A stretch of 64,000 nucleotides of DNA, from NCBI GenBank assembly GCA_963281255.1, contig OY725505.1, positions 496,001 to 560,000 of the forward strand, written 5' to 3'. Below, piece by piece: positions 41,414 through 52,150 of the stretch. The notes below the pieces were generated by a model. That model was not told the DNA's origin. It was given only the letters and a program-made list of their open reading frames with translations, and did no database searches. Within the stretch, counting starts at the first letter, position 1. Every line of letters begins with the position of its first letter. This DNA comes from Aphrocallistes beatrix. Lineage: Eukaryota; Porifera; Hexactinellida; Sceptrulophora; Aphrocallistidae. A program made the position numbers and the translations under genes.

Positions 41414-41429
41414 GGCTTTTTTCAAAGCC
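41414..41429 (+). terminator. Histone mRNA 3' stem-loop of H1 copy 2
   Basis: GGCTTTTTTCAAAGCC, 25 bp after the stop codon, with CCACCCCGG-type sequence before it as in the other copies. Confidence 0.9.
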
Positions 41430-43259
41430 AATTTCTCATTATTATTTCAGATTTGACATACTAATGAAGTATTTGTCTTATTAACCGAGTATGATAATAC
41501 ACTGAAATATTGGTTCCAGGGGTACAAATATCTCAAAATATAAAGACCAGGGGGAACCACTCTAGGGGTTACAAATAATTCGTGACAGTCAGTATTATTC
41601 CATACTGTACTATGTAGAGTTTACTATATACCTGGCATATGCGCTACTATCCTTAGCACATGAACCGCTACCATTTGTTAGCGGATTAGTTAGCAACACT
41701 TACACCCAGTGCCGCCGAGAGGGGGGGCAGAGCGGGGAAAATCCGCGGGGTCCGGACTCAGGTGCGGATCCAAGGGGAGGGGCTAGGGCAGGGGTTTATC
41801 TAGGTGCTCGTTCCGCACTTATAGGTGCCAATCTGAATTGTCCAAGGAGCCAAGGTGCATGTAGTGTGATTCGATTTTGGTGTTGGGCTGCCACCACCGA
41901 ATGGCGGAACTTTCGTCCCAGGAATTTTCGTTCCCTGAAATGCCCCTTTCGCTCCTACTGATTTCTCATTCAAAATGCCCCATTTTCACCCATTTTTTCA
42001 AACATACTCCACTCCAAAAGCATAACTTTCCGTTCCTTACATATTAATGTCCATTTATTTTAGTCTCTAATGAGATACAAATTCCGGGGAGGAAAGTTCC
42101 ACTTACCGCTAAACCCATGGGCTCTAAAAGAATTAAATATCTCGATCCTTATATGTTGGATGTTCCTTCTAAAAATGGCCCTAAATAAATGGACTTAACA
42201 AGTAACGAATTTTTGAGAGAGCCTGAATAGTTTTGGGAGGGAATTTTTTGTCAAATCTCATTAATAGTTAATTTATATCAACATTTTATAGCTTCTAATA
42301 TATTCCCTACATAATGATCTTAATTAAAAATTTGGTGGACATACTAATAATGGGGTGTGGGGGTCATTCTTAAGCTATCAGGGGAAACAAAATTTACTTG
42401 CTACTTACTACCTTTTTTATTTTTTGGAGGAAGGAAAAGGTAGTAAGTAAATATTCTGGATGGCGGGAAAAAAAAATAACAAGTAAATTTCGCGGACACC
42501 TTGAGAAATTTTACAAGTACATGGTTAGCATTGAGAAAATTCTGATTCTGAATTACTCAAATATTTTTACAAATCGCTCGATGCACGCTCGTTTCGGTCT
42601 TACACTACAAGATCAATGATTTATTCACCCTACCCCAACTATATGCTAGTCAGAAAATAGGTAGCAAGTAAAAAAAAGTAGTGAGTAGGTAAACTAAAAC
42701 TAAAATGGAGGAAAAAATAAAGTAGCAAGTAAACGGTTTGTAAATATATGTACAACTTTTTTTGCCAATTCTGGAATCCCTGAGGGGAAATTGTGGGGAC
42801 AAACTTCATTAAAATGAGTGCGCACTCCTATTACTTCAAAAGGAGCATGCTCCAACTCTGCTCCTAAAAAAAGCAAGCTTTGCAAAGTTAAGATTGTGAC
42901 ATCATTGAAATGGCAGAAACATCTTAAACTAGTGTTGATTTGTGTCATATATGATCCCAATTGGTTAACTGGCTGCAGAATGAATGCACGTGTATTATGT
43001 TAAAGTGGATTTCGCCACTAAATTCGCTACTCACTCTACACTCACTAATACAAATAATAGTGTATTTGTTCCAGCTAAATATTAGTGCAATTAAACAGTG
43101 TATGCAGTACATCGTGGTAAACCATTTTAATCTCATACAGCGATATATCTATGTAGTCAGCTGTAAGGGAGAGTTTGTTTCTATGCAAATTTCATCCAAA
43201 AGTGCTTGTCCGAGTGACAATTTTGATTGACAACTATAAAAGGATAAATTCAGTTATTC
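41430..43259. other. Gene-free spacer between H1 copies
   Basis: No gene is supported. It holds two copies of the small palindromic repeat ACTTGCTACTTACTACC (about 42386-42445 and 42655-42740), low-complexity GGGG-rich fragments near 41710-41790, and the start of the H1 upstream similarity at about 43180. Confidence 0.4.
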
Positions 43260-43704
43260 CATAATTTTCCATTTTTCGCTTGCTGATTTCATATGTGCTT
43301 TTCGAAAACTTCTTAGCAGAAAACTGTGGATTACTTTACATAAACAGGAAGTTTTGGCTGGAGGAAAGCTTGTCTTAAACCAATTTCATTGTCAATCAAT
43401 TAGAAACCTATTTCTTGTGCAATTTAAGGGGACAGCAATTTTGTAAAACTAATTCATTTTACATTTCAATTGAGCTTTTGTATAACTAATATTCAATGGA
43501 TAAGCCTAATATTCTCGATATGGCTAATACTTCTAGTGAGCTAAATATTTCCATCTTAATAACAGCTAAATCCATCTCAGGGAAGAAGAAATCGGGGAGA
43601 GAAGTGGAAAAGGAAAAACAAAATATCTGCTTCAGTGGAAAAGAGATGAAAATAATCCTACTTTGAGTAATGCACTTGCTCCTACGAGGCACTACTGCTA
43701 CTAC
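43260..43704 (+). repeat. H1 upstream block, copy 3
   Basis: Nearly identical to 40270-40695 next to the TATA box. The divergent short ORF (43486-43692, minus) has the same length as that near H1 copy 1. Selection on the DNA and not on a protein is the simpler reading. Confidence 0.7.
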
Positions 43705-43712
43705 TATATAAG
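43705..43712 (+). promoter_or_regulatory. TATA box of H1 copy 3
   Basis: TATATAAG followed by CGAGACTGAATCAAAAG; it starts 91 bp before the ATG. Confidence 0.75.
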
Positions 43713-43795
43713 CGAGACTGAATCAAAAGAATGCAACTATCTCAACTTTCCAACTGAGCATCTACTTCATTCATTTTCATCAATATTATCGCGAA

Positions 43796-44395
43796 ATGAG
43801 TTCGACTACTACTCCCACTCCTAAAGAACCTAAGACCAAGAAGGTAGCCAAGGTAGCCACGCCTAAGACTCCTTCCTCTCATCCACCCTACAACGATATG
43901 GTAATTGCCGCTATGACCAAATTGGCCAATCGCAAAGGCGTCTCGACGATAGCAACAATCAGGTATGTAAAGGAAAACTATAAACTCGATTCCAAACACA
44001 CCCAAAATCAGATCAAAATTTGCCTGAAGAGACTCGTGGATAATAGTTTGCTTGTGAAACACAAAGGCCTCGGAGTTGCTGGATCTTTCAAATTATCCAC
44101 TAAGGCCCTCGAAGACGCGGCCAAGAAGAAGAAAAAGCCTGCCAGTAAGACAGCTGCAAAGAAACCCGCTACACCCAAGAAAGCCAAGCCAGCGGCTGCC
44201 AGCGCCAAAAAGCCATCCTCCAAGAAGCCATCCCCCAAAAAATCTCCAGCCAAGACTAAGCCGAAGCCGAAGCCGAAAGACGCCAAGAAACCGAAGAAGA
44301 CCACCAAAGCAGCCGCTAAACCCGCCGCCAAGACCAAGAAAGCTCCCGCCAAGAAACCCAAGACTCCCAAGAAGGCAGCCGCCAAGAAGAAGTAA
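43796..44395 (+). CDS. Histone H1, copy 3
   Basis: An intronless 199-residue linker histone. The first 55 residues are almost the same as copy 1 (TPTPKEPKTKKVAK, SSHPPYNDMVIAAMTKLA). Between about 55 and 85 it diverges (RYVKENYKLDSKHTQNQIK against NYINQNYKVDSLTN in copy 1). GVAGSFKLSTKALEDAAK ends the globular domain. The basic tail has KKPSSKKPSPKK where copy 1 is shorter. It is in direct tandem with copy 2, about 2.4 kb apart, and shares its promoter and 3' stem-loop. Confidence 0.95.
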   Translation: MSSTTTPTPKEPKTKKVAKVATPKTPSSHPPYNDMVIAAMTKLANRKGVSTIATIRYVKENYKLDSKHTQNQIKICLKRLVDNSLLVKHKGLGVAGSFKLSTKALEDAAKKKKKPASKTAAKKPATPKKAKPAAASAKKPSSKKPSPKKSPAKTKPKPKPKDAKKPKKTTKAAAKPAAKTKKAPAKKPKTPKKAAAKKK

Positions 44396-44419
44396 CTGCT
44401 CACTCCACCCAACCACCCC

Positions 44420-44435
44420 GGCTTTTTTCAAAGCC
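44420..44435 (+). terminator. Histone mRNA 3' stem-loop of H1 copy 3
   Basis: GGCTTTTTTCAAAGCC, 25 bp after the stop codon, as in the other two genes. Confidence 0.9.
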
Positions 44436-44469
44436 ACTTTCTCATTATTATTCAAAAGTTGATAGATTA

Positions 44470-45795
44470 AAATGTTTTCACATTCTTTTTACTTCTATTG
44501 ATCAGTGGCATAGGGTGGGAGAGGTCCTTGTGGTCATAGGACCCCAAACTTGCAAGCTGAATTTTTTTCATTAAGAATAAATAAAATAAAGAACTACAAC
44601 TTAGTGCCTCAAAAGCATACATATGATCTACGCGTATTACTTGCTTACTGCTGTATATTATTAATATATCTTCAGTGGCGTAGGGGAGGGGGGTAATGGC
44701 AAAGAATACATGATGAAGAATGACAAAATTAGTAGAGTCTAGGCAAAGTATGAAGCAAATATTGTCAGTTTCCAGGGGCTGGCTGTTAGGCCTCCCAATA
44801 GAAAATCCTGGATACGCCAAAGTTATCTCAATGGAAGATTGAAAAAAGCGGGACGTCCCGCCAAAAATGGGACAGTTGGCAAGTATGAGAATAAAAAAAT
44901 CACTATTTAAGTGGGAATAATTTTTTCAAATTTGTTTGAAACATTGCCATGACCATAGGCATAGCGGAAGACGAATTTTTGAGGGGGACTAGGATATTTT
45001 GTGGGCCACATTTTATAGCTATGCTATGGACAGGATGTCTTTGTAACTCACATCTCAGACGAGAATAATTCCAAATATAGGCGCCAAATTTGCAAATTAT
45101 ACTAAAATATAGCTATAATATTAGGGTGACATAAAAATCAACAAAATCAGTGTCATATAGAAATTATTCAATGGGATTGGGGGCAAAATCAGATGTTATA
45201 ATAGTAAGAGGGATAAGGAAATATAAATATTTCTTTGACGCATGATTAGCAAGGATCAGTAAATTTCTGTTTTTGTATCCATTTATTCCTGGTTTAAGTC
45301 AAAAATGCACTGCCTGGACATAAATAAGTATTTGAACACCAATTCAAAATCTGCTTTGTAGTTATTATTAACATGTATCTAGTGTTAATTAATAAATTAT
45401 TAATTCCTAAATTTCTAAATTTCAGTTTCAACAAATTAGTTAATTACTTCCAATGAAACAAGCAATGCAAGATACAAAATAAGCCAAGGCGATGGGAGGA
45501 AACGAACACTAACAAAATATAGTAAGAAATGAGATGAAAAACTATCTAATTAAAGTTAACGATCAGTGATCAAAACATTTTTCCGATCGCTTAGCTTTTA
45601 ACAGCATAAACTCGTCTAGTTGATAGTAAATTAAATACAAGTACATAATATTTGGTTTCAATTATGAAAAAATTCTGAGAAATTCATGATGATGCCAACT
45701 TTATGCACTAGCATAATCAACAAATCTATTGCTGAAATGTGCACTAGAATTACTTAACTTAGTAGGCTACAAACTAACAACAAGCGATTCAATTA
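44470..45795. other. Gene-free stretch
   Basis: No coding region is supported. Around 44845-44885 GGGACGTCCCGCC and GGGACAGTTGGCAAG resemble the ends of repeats at 57776 and 62519 (GCCAACYGYCC). The rest is unclassified. Confidence 0.35.
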
Positions 45796-46470
45796 CTGTA
45801 CTTTTAATGTACTTTTACAATTACTGTGGTTTACAATGGTAGTGAGTTCTAATATGGAATGTAATAACAGTAATGTTATATCAAGAAGATTATAATAAAC
45901 AAGACGAGCATGCGTGTGATGACAAATAATTTTGCTGCTCTTTGTGTATTTTCGTATTCTCTTGATGTAGCATGCCACTTTGCTCCCTCACTCATTCCTT
46001 TTAGCAGAAGTGAAATCTTCTTGCTTGCCTTTACATAGACATGAATATCAAAGAAGAAGAATGGTAATTCCAGTGTGCTTAACAAATAATTCGTAAAGAT
46101 GAAGTGTGCTGAACATATCAAGAAAACCAATCTGAATAGATAGTAACCAGAATATCCTATTACCCATCTCCTGTATGGGACATTTAGGTACACTCTTCTT
46201 AGAACATTAACGAATAAGTTTATCACGATTGGAAATAGAAATGCAATATTTTGAGTGATATAAATATATGCTCCAAAGTTAGTATTCTTGTCAAGTGTGC
46301 ATGATTGATTTGTATTTTTATTTCTTATAATCACATCCTGAAAGAGCGTTGCATCAAGTGGTTTAAATGGAAATATTAAAAAGTTCATCCGCATGCGAAT
46401 AAGCCTTATCCGCATGCGGAAGAACCTTGTCCACATGCGGATGAACGTATTTAATATATGTATAAATGCC
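45796..46470 (-). pseudogene. Multi-pass membrane protein pseudogene, relative of the 51.9 kb gene
   Basis: The minus-strand frame from DATLFQDVIIRNKNTNQSC to KLFVITRMLVLF follows the protein of 51922-53073 closely, including RRWVIGYSGYYLFRL. A 2-bp insertion near 45893 then shifts the frame at the sixth membrane segment; similarity continues in another frame (LLLLHSILELTTIVNHS) and stops at about 45796. At the 5' side the first 85 residues are missing and a 64-bp CCGCATGCGG-type repeat (46383-46446) has broken in. The region 46490-46680 then resembles the promoter-distal part of the 51.9 kb gene. Not functional. Confidence 0.85.
46383..46446. repeat. Inverted CCGCATGCGG insertion
   Basis: GTTCATCCGCATGCG and CACATGCGGATGAAC form near-perfect ends, with a third TCCGCATGCGGA in the middle. 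It interrupts the pseudogene at a site that is intact in the 51.9 kb paralogue. Confidence 0.7.
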
Positions 46471-46655
46471 AAGTAATAGATTACTACTCAGTTTTGATTG
46501 TCACATATAAATCATTGTAAATCTATATAAAAATAGTAATATTATAACCAAAAACTAAGAATAATATTGCGTAATACTATTGAATGATTATAATCAATAG
46601 AACAAATGCTAACTCCTTTATGGTCATTATTGGGTCCCTAAGCGATTTTTGGCCT

Positions 46656-46840
46656 CTACCTACTCTATGCTCGTAGATTCTACAAGCACTTGAAGAGCAG
46701 AGAGATTGAAGCAAAGTTATTTAAGGATGAAATAACATATCGTAGTCTATTTACATTTCAAGGTTGCTAGCATTCTCATAGCAGTCGCTATCTCGTTTTT
46801 CGTTATTTCAATGTACTTGCAGCATGTCAATTTCCTCCTT
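46656..46840 (+). pseudogene. Fragment of the 56.6 kb membrane-protein gene
   Basis: LYLLYARRFYKHLKSREIEA is readable, followed by a TM-like LIAVAISFFVISMYLQ in a shifted frame. It matches residues around the fifth and sixth membrane segments of 56581-57662. Only about 185 bp survive. Confidence 0.75.
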
Positions 46841-46849
46841 CATTTTCGT

Positions 46850-46910
46850 AGCGCGGCAAGCCAACACTTCGTGCCGTAGAGTCGATTAGAGTGCACCTGA
46901 GGGAATGCAG
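46850..46910 (-). repeat. Decayed Helitron-like hairpin end
   Basis: TAGCGCGGCAAGCC, CACTTCGTGCCGTAGAGTCG and CACCTGAGGGAATGCAGTAA parallel, with many changes, the inverse of the hairpin cassette seen at 50545-50625. Confidence 0.45.
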
Positions 46911-47035
46911 TAATTCATGATATTGACTAATTTTATTAATCTATTTCGATTTTTTTATTCGGATCAGGTCAAGTTCTGCAAAGTGGACTCGATTCCAACT
47001 CTGTTCGAGTAGTATCTTATTTTTCGCTTTATATG

Positions 47036-47105
47036 TAAGTCACTTTTGGCTGGGAAACCATAGAAATGCGGGGTCCGTATTATAAATAGAAAAGATCCGG
47101 GTAAT
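47036..47105 (+). promoter_or_regulatory. Recurrent TATA cassette, copy C, upstream of the 47.5 kb gene
   Basis: AAGTCACTTTTGGCTGGGAA, ACCATAGAAATGCGGGG, TATTATAAATAGAAAAGATC. The TATA box is 30 bp after the GGGAAACC core. It is the only copy with a good gene downstream on the same strand (start at 47532), with about 420 nt of possible leader. Confidence 0.5.
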
Positions 47106-47282
47106 TTTTAGGATAATATCGTATTATCATTGTATAGAGAATAGAATGACAGCTACATTCTATGTAAGATGAAGTATTTACTTTCCTAGACTCAGATTTG
47201 TATAAACTCCGCTTTAAATTGTCCATACTATATAATATTATCTTAAATCCTTTGATGAAACAATTTATTCAATTGAATCAAC

Positions 47283-47414
47283 ATGATGGATAATTTACAT
47301 CTAACTACGTACATTGATGTGAGAATATCCCATTTCATTAATACAATAGGACTCGCCACACTCAATATATCATTTGTGTTAGTGATTTGGGAGATTAGGT
47401 CATATCTAAACTAA
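47283..47414 (+). other. Small ORF with one membrane segment
   Basis: A 43-codon frame beginning MMDNLHLTTYIDV and containing the hydrophobic TIGLATLNISFVLVIW. It could be an upstream ORF in the leader of the next gene, or a remnant of a first membrane segment of another family member. No good donor site supports it as an exon. Confidence 0.3.
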
Positions 47415-47531
47415 AAATATCTATCAATTCAATTTTATGTAAGCATTCACTTCAATAAATTTCCAATGATTACTTTTGTTTCATGTTTTAGCGTTACATA
47501 TAAATAGTGTTCGTTTTTAGTGAACAAAATA

Positions 47532-48743
47532 ATGATGGCAGGACTAGTTTTTCAGATGAATAATTCAACTCGCAACGGATTGACAAGTGGGGAACATTGG
47601 ATTCGAGTGATCAACATACATATAAACATGATATGTATACCAATACTCACGATAAATGTAATGTGTTTACTCACACTCCCAACCATATGGAGCTGTTACC
47701 TTATTTATCAATTGATAAATGATCATCGAAATCTGAAAAATGCTAAAAAGTCACAAAACTCCATGGATGAACAGAATTACAAGGTAATGCTGAAAAACGC
47801 ACAAATAAAAAGAGTAAAAATGACATTTTTTCTTTTTATTTGCTTAACCGAATGGATTTTTCTGATTTCGTTGTTGATTCTTAGTCAGGAAAATAGACGA
47901 GTGAATTCAACCCCTGGTAAAAAACATACTATCAAAATGGAGCTAGATTATACAAGCACACATCCAAGCCAAATACTGTTTCAGCTACGCACAATATTGG
48001 ACTCAATGCCAGTTAGGATTAGTCAATTCATAATTTTGTCCTCGTTTTTCACTATCTTAACATTAGTACGCATTCTGACAGAGTATATATGCTCTCTTTA
48101 CGAATATTTTGACATCAAGCCTTATATATGTGTCAAATTGATGCTCTCTTTCTGTTGCCTCTCAATCATCGGATTCATTGGGTTGTTTAGGCAGTTACTA
48201 ATATTGTCTAATATCGCAATGACATTTGCTATCATCTACCAATTGATTCGACTCTTCATTGCTGTTAGAAAACTGAAAAGGTTGCTAAATAAGAGACTTT
48301 TTGATGCTCAGCACCATGAATGTCGAGCTCCGCATGTGATTAACTATTTCGGAAGATCTCTCTGGAACTATAAATATGGCTCATTGATCTTATTAATTTC
48401 CTTGACTCTAGAAACTCTAGCTATTGTGATTGAAATCATCCATCCCATTATCGTGTTGATTCTCTGCATGCCTCATTCGTGGTTAGATGCTATGCTGCAT
48501 GGTGAATTGACGAATATAGCTAGTATGCCTGTTCTCGTTTACGACCAAATAATAACATCATTTCTTGAATTAGTTGCGACATTTGGGACATTTTTGCAAG
48601 TCTTCCCTTATCTACTGGTATCTTTACGACTCTTTTGTGTTAATGTCTTGAAAAGGTTTAGAAATATCGAGAACGCATATGATCACGATCATATCAAACG
48701 TCTGATTAGAAGGAACATCTTGTCTTATCAGGCAAATAGTTAA
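47532..48743 (+). CDS. Orphan multi-pass membrane protein, probably seven segments
   Basis: A single-exon gene of 403 residues from ATG ATG at 47532 (an in-frame GTG lies 12 bp earlier). Hydrophobic segments occur near 28-50, 98-120, 160-185, 200-225, 228-250, 285-315 and 340-370. The N-terminus has NNST, a glycosylation-type site, consistent with an outside position. Between segments 1 and 2 lies MLKNAQIKRVKM, and between 3 and 4 EYFDIKPY; similar KN-x-x-IK and PY motifs recur in the other family members here. DRY and NPxxY, the marks of rhodopsin-like receptors, are missing, and so is the insect odorant/gustatory signature. I do not recognise the family. A close relative is at 63349-64000. 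A TATA cassette lies about 450 bp upstream. Confidence 0.75.
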   Translation: MMAGLVFQMNNSTRNGLTSGEHWIRVINIHINMICIPILTINVMCLLTLPTIWSCYLIYQLINDHRNLKNAKKSQNSMDEQNYKVMLKNAQIKRVKMTFFLFICLTEWIFLISLLILSQENRRVNSTPGKKHTIKMELDYTSTHPSQILFQLRTILDSMPVRISQFIILSSFFTILTLVRILTEYICSLYEYFDIKPYICVKLMLSFCCLSIIGFIGLFRQLLILSNIAMTFAIIYQLIRLFIAVRKLKRLLNKRLFDAQHHECRAPHVINYFGRSLWNYKYGSLILLISLTLETLAIVIEIIHPIIVLILCMPHSWLDAMLHGELTNIASMPVLVYDQIITSFLELVATFGTFLQVFPYLLVSLRLFCVNVLKRFRNIENAYDHDHIKRLIRRNILSYQANS

Positions 48744-49057
48744 ATATTTTATTTTTACTTATAATATCTGTGTTGTATTGAATGTTTGTGGAATAATTCT
48801 TTAGTAGATTCCAACCATCCAACATTCCAACTAATTAAAAGTATTTATGTACTCATCTTGGAAAAAGAAAAAGAATTATTAATTATTGAATACATGCTTG
48901 CTAATTATTTCATTTCATTTTAGTATTTCTCTATTTTTGCATTATTGCTGTTACATTTAGATAAAATATGCTTTGAGATAAATCCCAATAATATTTTTAT
49001 GTTGGTTATAATTTAGTTAATTACGAACTATCGAACTATAATATTTATCCTTACTAC
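48744..49057. other. 3' flank of the 47.5 kb gene
   Basis: AT-rich, no ORF. The same flank (TTATTTTTACTTATAATATCTGTGTT-like) follows the partial gene at 63349 in inverse orientation, so it belongs to the duplicated unit. Confidence 0.5.
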
Positions 49058-49505
49058 TAAAACTCGATTAATGTTAGTATACATATATCTTTTAGCTATG
49101 GCTCCACTTATTTTTGAGTTCAGACGAAAATGTCGAATCATCATGGAATTATGGCGTCATTGAGCAATTAGAAGTTTCAGTTTTTCGATTATAATTCATT
49201 CATTTTAAGTGATAGAAGGCTGAAATTTTAATAATATGTGTATATTAATTTATCTCACATATGATACAACTATCATCAATAAATGATGACTCATCTCTTT
49301 GTTATTACGTCATGGTTACTTATCAAATATTAAAAATTTTCAATTTTGATGATTTTTCGAGTGATATTGATTTTTGAAGTGAGACAAACATATTTAGAAG
49401 TGCTATCTACCTCATAATTACTTGTGTAAACCCAGGCACCTAAGGGCGCCTCCGGCAGACACAAAGCGTCCGCCAGCCGTGCAGCGCAAGCACGCAAAGC
49501 GTGCT
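49058..49505 (+). repeat. Helitron-like HN1 copy, nearly complete
   Basis: It starts TCCTTACTACTAAAACTCG and passes through GACGAAAATGTCGAATCATC, ATGATGACTCATC and GGGCGCCTCCGG to GCAGCGCAAGCACGCAAAGC. The hairpins carry a few mismatches. Helitron identity is inferred from the one-sided ends, the TC start, the 3' hairpin and lack of a target duplication. Confidence 0.6.
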
Positions 49506-49829
49506 CGGTTTGAAATATTCGCGGATTTCAATGAAATACAATGTACAAAATCCACAAACTGGACTTATTATTACAAAAAGGATCGAGATCCCCCATCAGA
49601 TTTTGTTCATTTGTATTAATGCCTCACCTTGCAAATATTTTGCATATTTTGTAAATATTTCAAAAATTTATGAAAAACACATACGTCTATTTATATAATG
49701 CTGTGTAGAAACGATGCGAAAGACTCTCAACCTGAGAAGAGAGTAAGAAATATTATTGCCTGCTTTTCATCGTGTTATTTTTTCTATGAAAGTAAAAGAC
49801 TATTGCACAATTATATCTTGAAATCTATA

Positions 49830-50632
49830 TATATATCTTATATATTAAAATGCTAGGATATTTTTTGTGTGTTTGTCCGAATTGATTGAAGAATTGGGAA
49901 GTCATAGAGATGTAAAAATTGGCATGTAGGTATCAAATGATATGACTACGATTAAGTTCTAAGATCTAAGCGAAATTTTAACATCTCTGCACAAAAAATG
50001 GAAAACAATTTTTCGCACCTTTTCTATACAAAATAAATGACTACACACACTATCACAATAGAGATCATTGTACAAGTACGACACTACAATGAATATATTG
50101 TCATTGTTATTAATACTCGTACTTCAAAGCCACAACTTATGTTTGATATCTTAAATGTATCATAGTGTATGGCAATAAAAAAGATTATCTGCATATTTTC
50201 ACACCTTTATATACATATTTTCACACCATTTGATGAATTTTGAAAATAATGCTAGAGACTAGCTTCCAACGGGTGACATGGGGTTTACAGGGGTGTAGAT
50301 TTCGAATATCATATTTTCAGATATATATGATAAATTATTTGTTTACTTTTGTTTACAATAGATACATAAAGTAAACAAATTACAAAATGGGTTAGAGAGT
50401 AGCTTCCAACGGTTGACATGGGATTTTTAGTGTTCTAGATTTCGAATATTATATTTTCGGATCCATATGAGAAATTATTCGTTGACCTTTGTTTACAATA
50501 TTTATATAAAGGTAAACATTCCCAAAATATGTTAGATGGAGTAACTCCAGGCGCCCGTAGGGCGACTCTGCGGAAACGCAGTGTCCGCAAGCCGCGCAGC
50601 GCAAGCAAGCGAAGCGTGCTTGTTTTTAGATA
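49830..50632 (+). repeat. Helitron-like HN2 copy, longest in window
   Basis: It starts TCTATATATATATCTTATAT, then ATGCTAGGATATTTTTTGTG, contains two GCTTCCAACGG segments, and ends with GGCGCCC-GTA-GGGCGAC, a GCGGAAACGCAGTGTCCGC stem, GCCGCGCAGCGC and AAGCGTGCTT. The 5' start of TC plus alternating AT is common in non-autonomous Helitrons. Confidence 0.6.
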
Positions 50633-50689
50633 AAACTATTTGCATGCTACAGTATTTCAAATCCAAATTGTACCAGAATCAAGAAAGTT

Positions 50690-50925
50690 ATTAAAATGAA
50701 AGTATGGATCATGGTTTAATTTGAAGATTCTTCTTAACTTTGCTTAAGTCAGTAGCAAAAATAGTTGTTGCTGGAATATTTCTAATTTGGCAGATAATGA
50801 GATATTTTTGATATGCAAAATATGGACAAAATATTGAATTGTGAATATTACGATTGCGAGATAAGGGACGAATCTGAATCGCAGATTTGATTAAAAGTGT
50901 TTAAATTTTATATCTGAATCCATTT
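50690..50925 (-). pseudogene. Inverted 5' fragment of the 51.9 kb membrane-protein gene
   Basis: On the minus strand ATGGATTCAGATAT starts a copy of the first about 75 codons of 51922-53073, but a stop arises after 10 codons. The similarity ends near 50690. Confidence 0.85.
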
Positions 50926-52150
50926 TGCAATTTTGTTTACAAATGTTTCAATGTTATTTATACTGAGTGATGAGCTGAGGAACTCTAATGCGGCAAATGG
51001 GTTTATTTTTGCTCTTTCAACGGTTTTCGGTGGTTGCTAGGTCTACTACAAATTAATTTATTTTTTATTGCTACTATTTTTAAAGAGATATTATTGCACT
51101 TATAAATTAATTGTGAAGATTACTTAGTTCTGATATTTCACATATAAATCATTGTAAATCTAGACTAAAATGGTGATACAATAATCAATAGAATAAATGC
51201 TATACTACTTTATGGTCATTTTTGGGTCACTAAGTGATTTTTATTTTATATATAGTAATGTCTACTACGTTCATATGGATATTTGAGTAAATCTTTTGCT
51301 TAATAATAGTTTGCGCCATAGTGGATTCGTTTGATTAAGCAAACTACTACACTAGAGTACAGTAGATATTGGATAGTGATATTTTGGATATAGTGATATT
51401 TTAGGACATTTTTCAGAAATAGATGCTAAGCATAATCTAGATTTCTAAAATCTTGTCGTACTATTCAGTTCGATTAATCAAATAATTGCAGATAAGGTAA
51501 ACTATTATTAAACATAAAAGCCACATAAATGTCCATAAGAACGTAGTTGACATTACTAAATATAAAATACAAATCGCTTAGAGACCAAAAATGATCATAA
51601 AAGAGTATAGTATTTGTTCTATTGATTATAACCATTCAATGGTATTATGTAATCTTATTCTTAGTTTTTTTAGCATTGCATTACTATTATAATATAGATT
51701 CACAATGAAAGTGATATATCAGAACTAAGTAATCTTAGATCATAATTAATTTATAAGTGCAATGATATCTCTAAATATGGTAGCAAAAGAATTGAAATAT
51801 AATCCTAGCAACCACATGAAGGTACTGAAAGACCAAAAAGAATATCTTTTACCGCATAAGAGCTCTCAACTTATTTCTCAGTATAAATATAATTAAAACA
51901 GTTTATAAATAAAAACGGAAAATGGACTCAGATATTTTGAACACTCTATGTCAAATTGGTTCCTTCATATTCATCCCTTATCTCGCAATCGTAATATTCA
52001 ATATCCCATATTTCGCATATCAAAAATATCTCATTCACTGCCAAATTAGAAATATTCCAGCAACAACTATTTTTGCCACTGACTTAAGCAAGGTTAAGAA
52101 GAATCTTCAAATTAAATCATTGATCCATACTTTCATATTAATTACCTACA
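50690..52150. repeat. 1.4-kb inverted duplication around the start of the 51.9 kb gene
   Basis: The right arm (about 51525-52150) holds the promoter and first codons of the gene; the left arm (about 50690-51305) is its inverse. Pairs include AGAACTAAGTAATCTT/AAGATTACTTAGTTCT and AATTAATTTATAAGTGCAAT. The spacer is about 220 bp. The arms differ by small indels, so the duplication is not recent. Confidence 0.85.
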
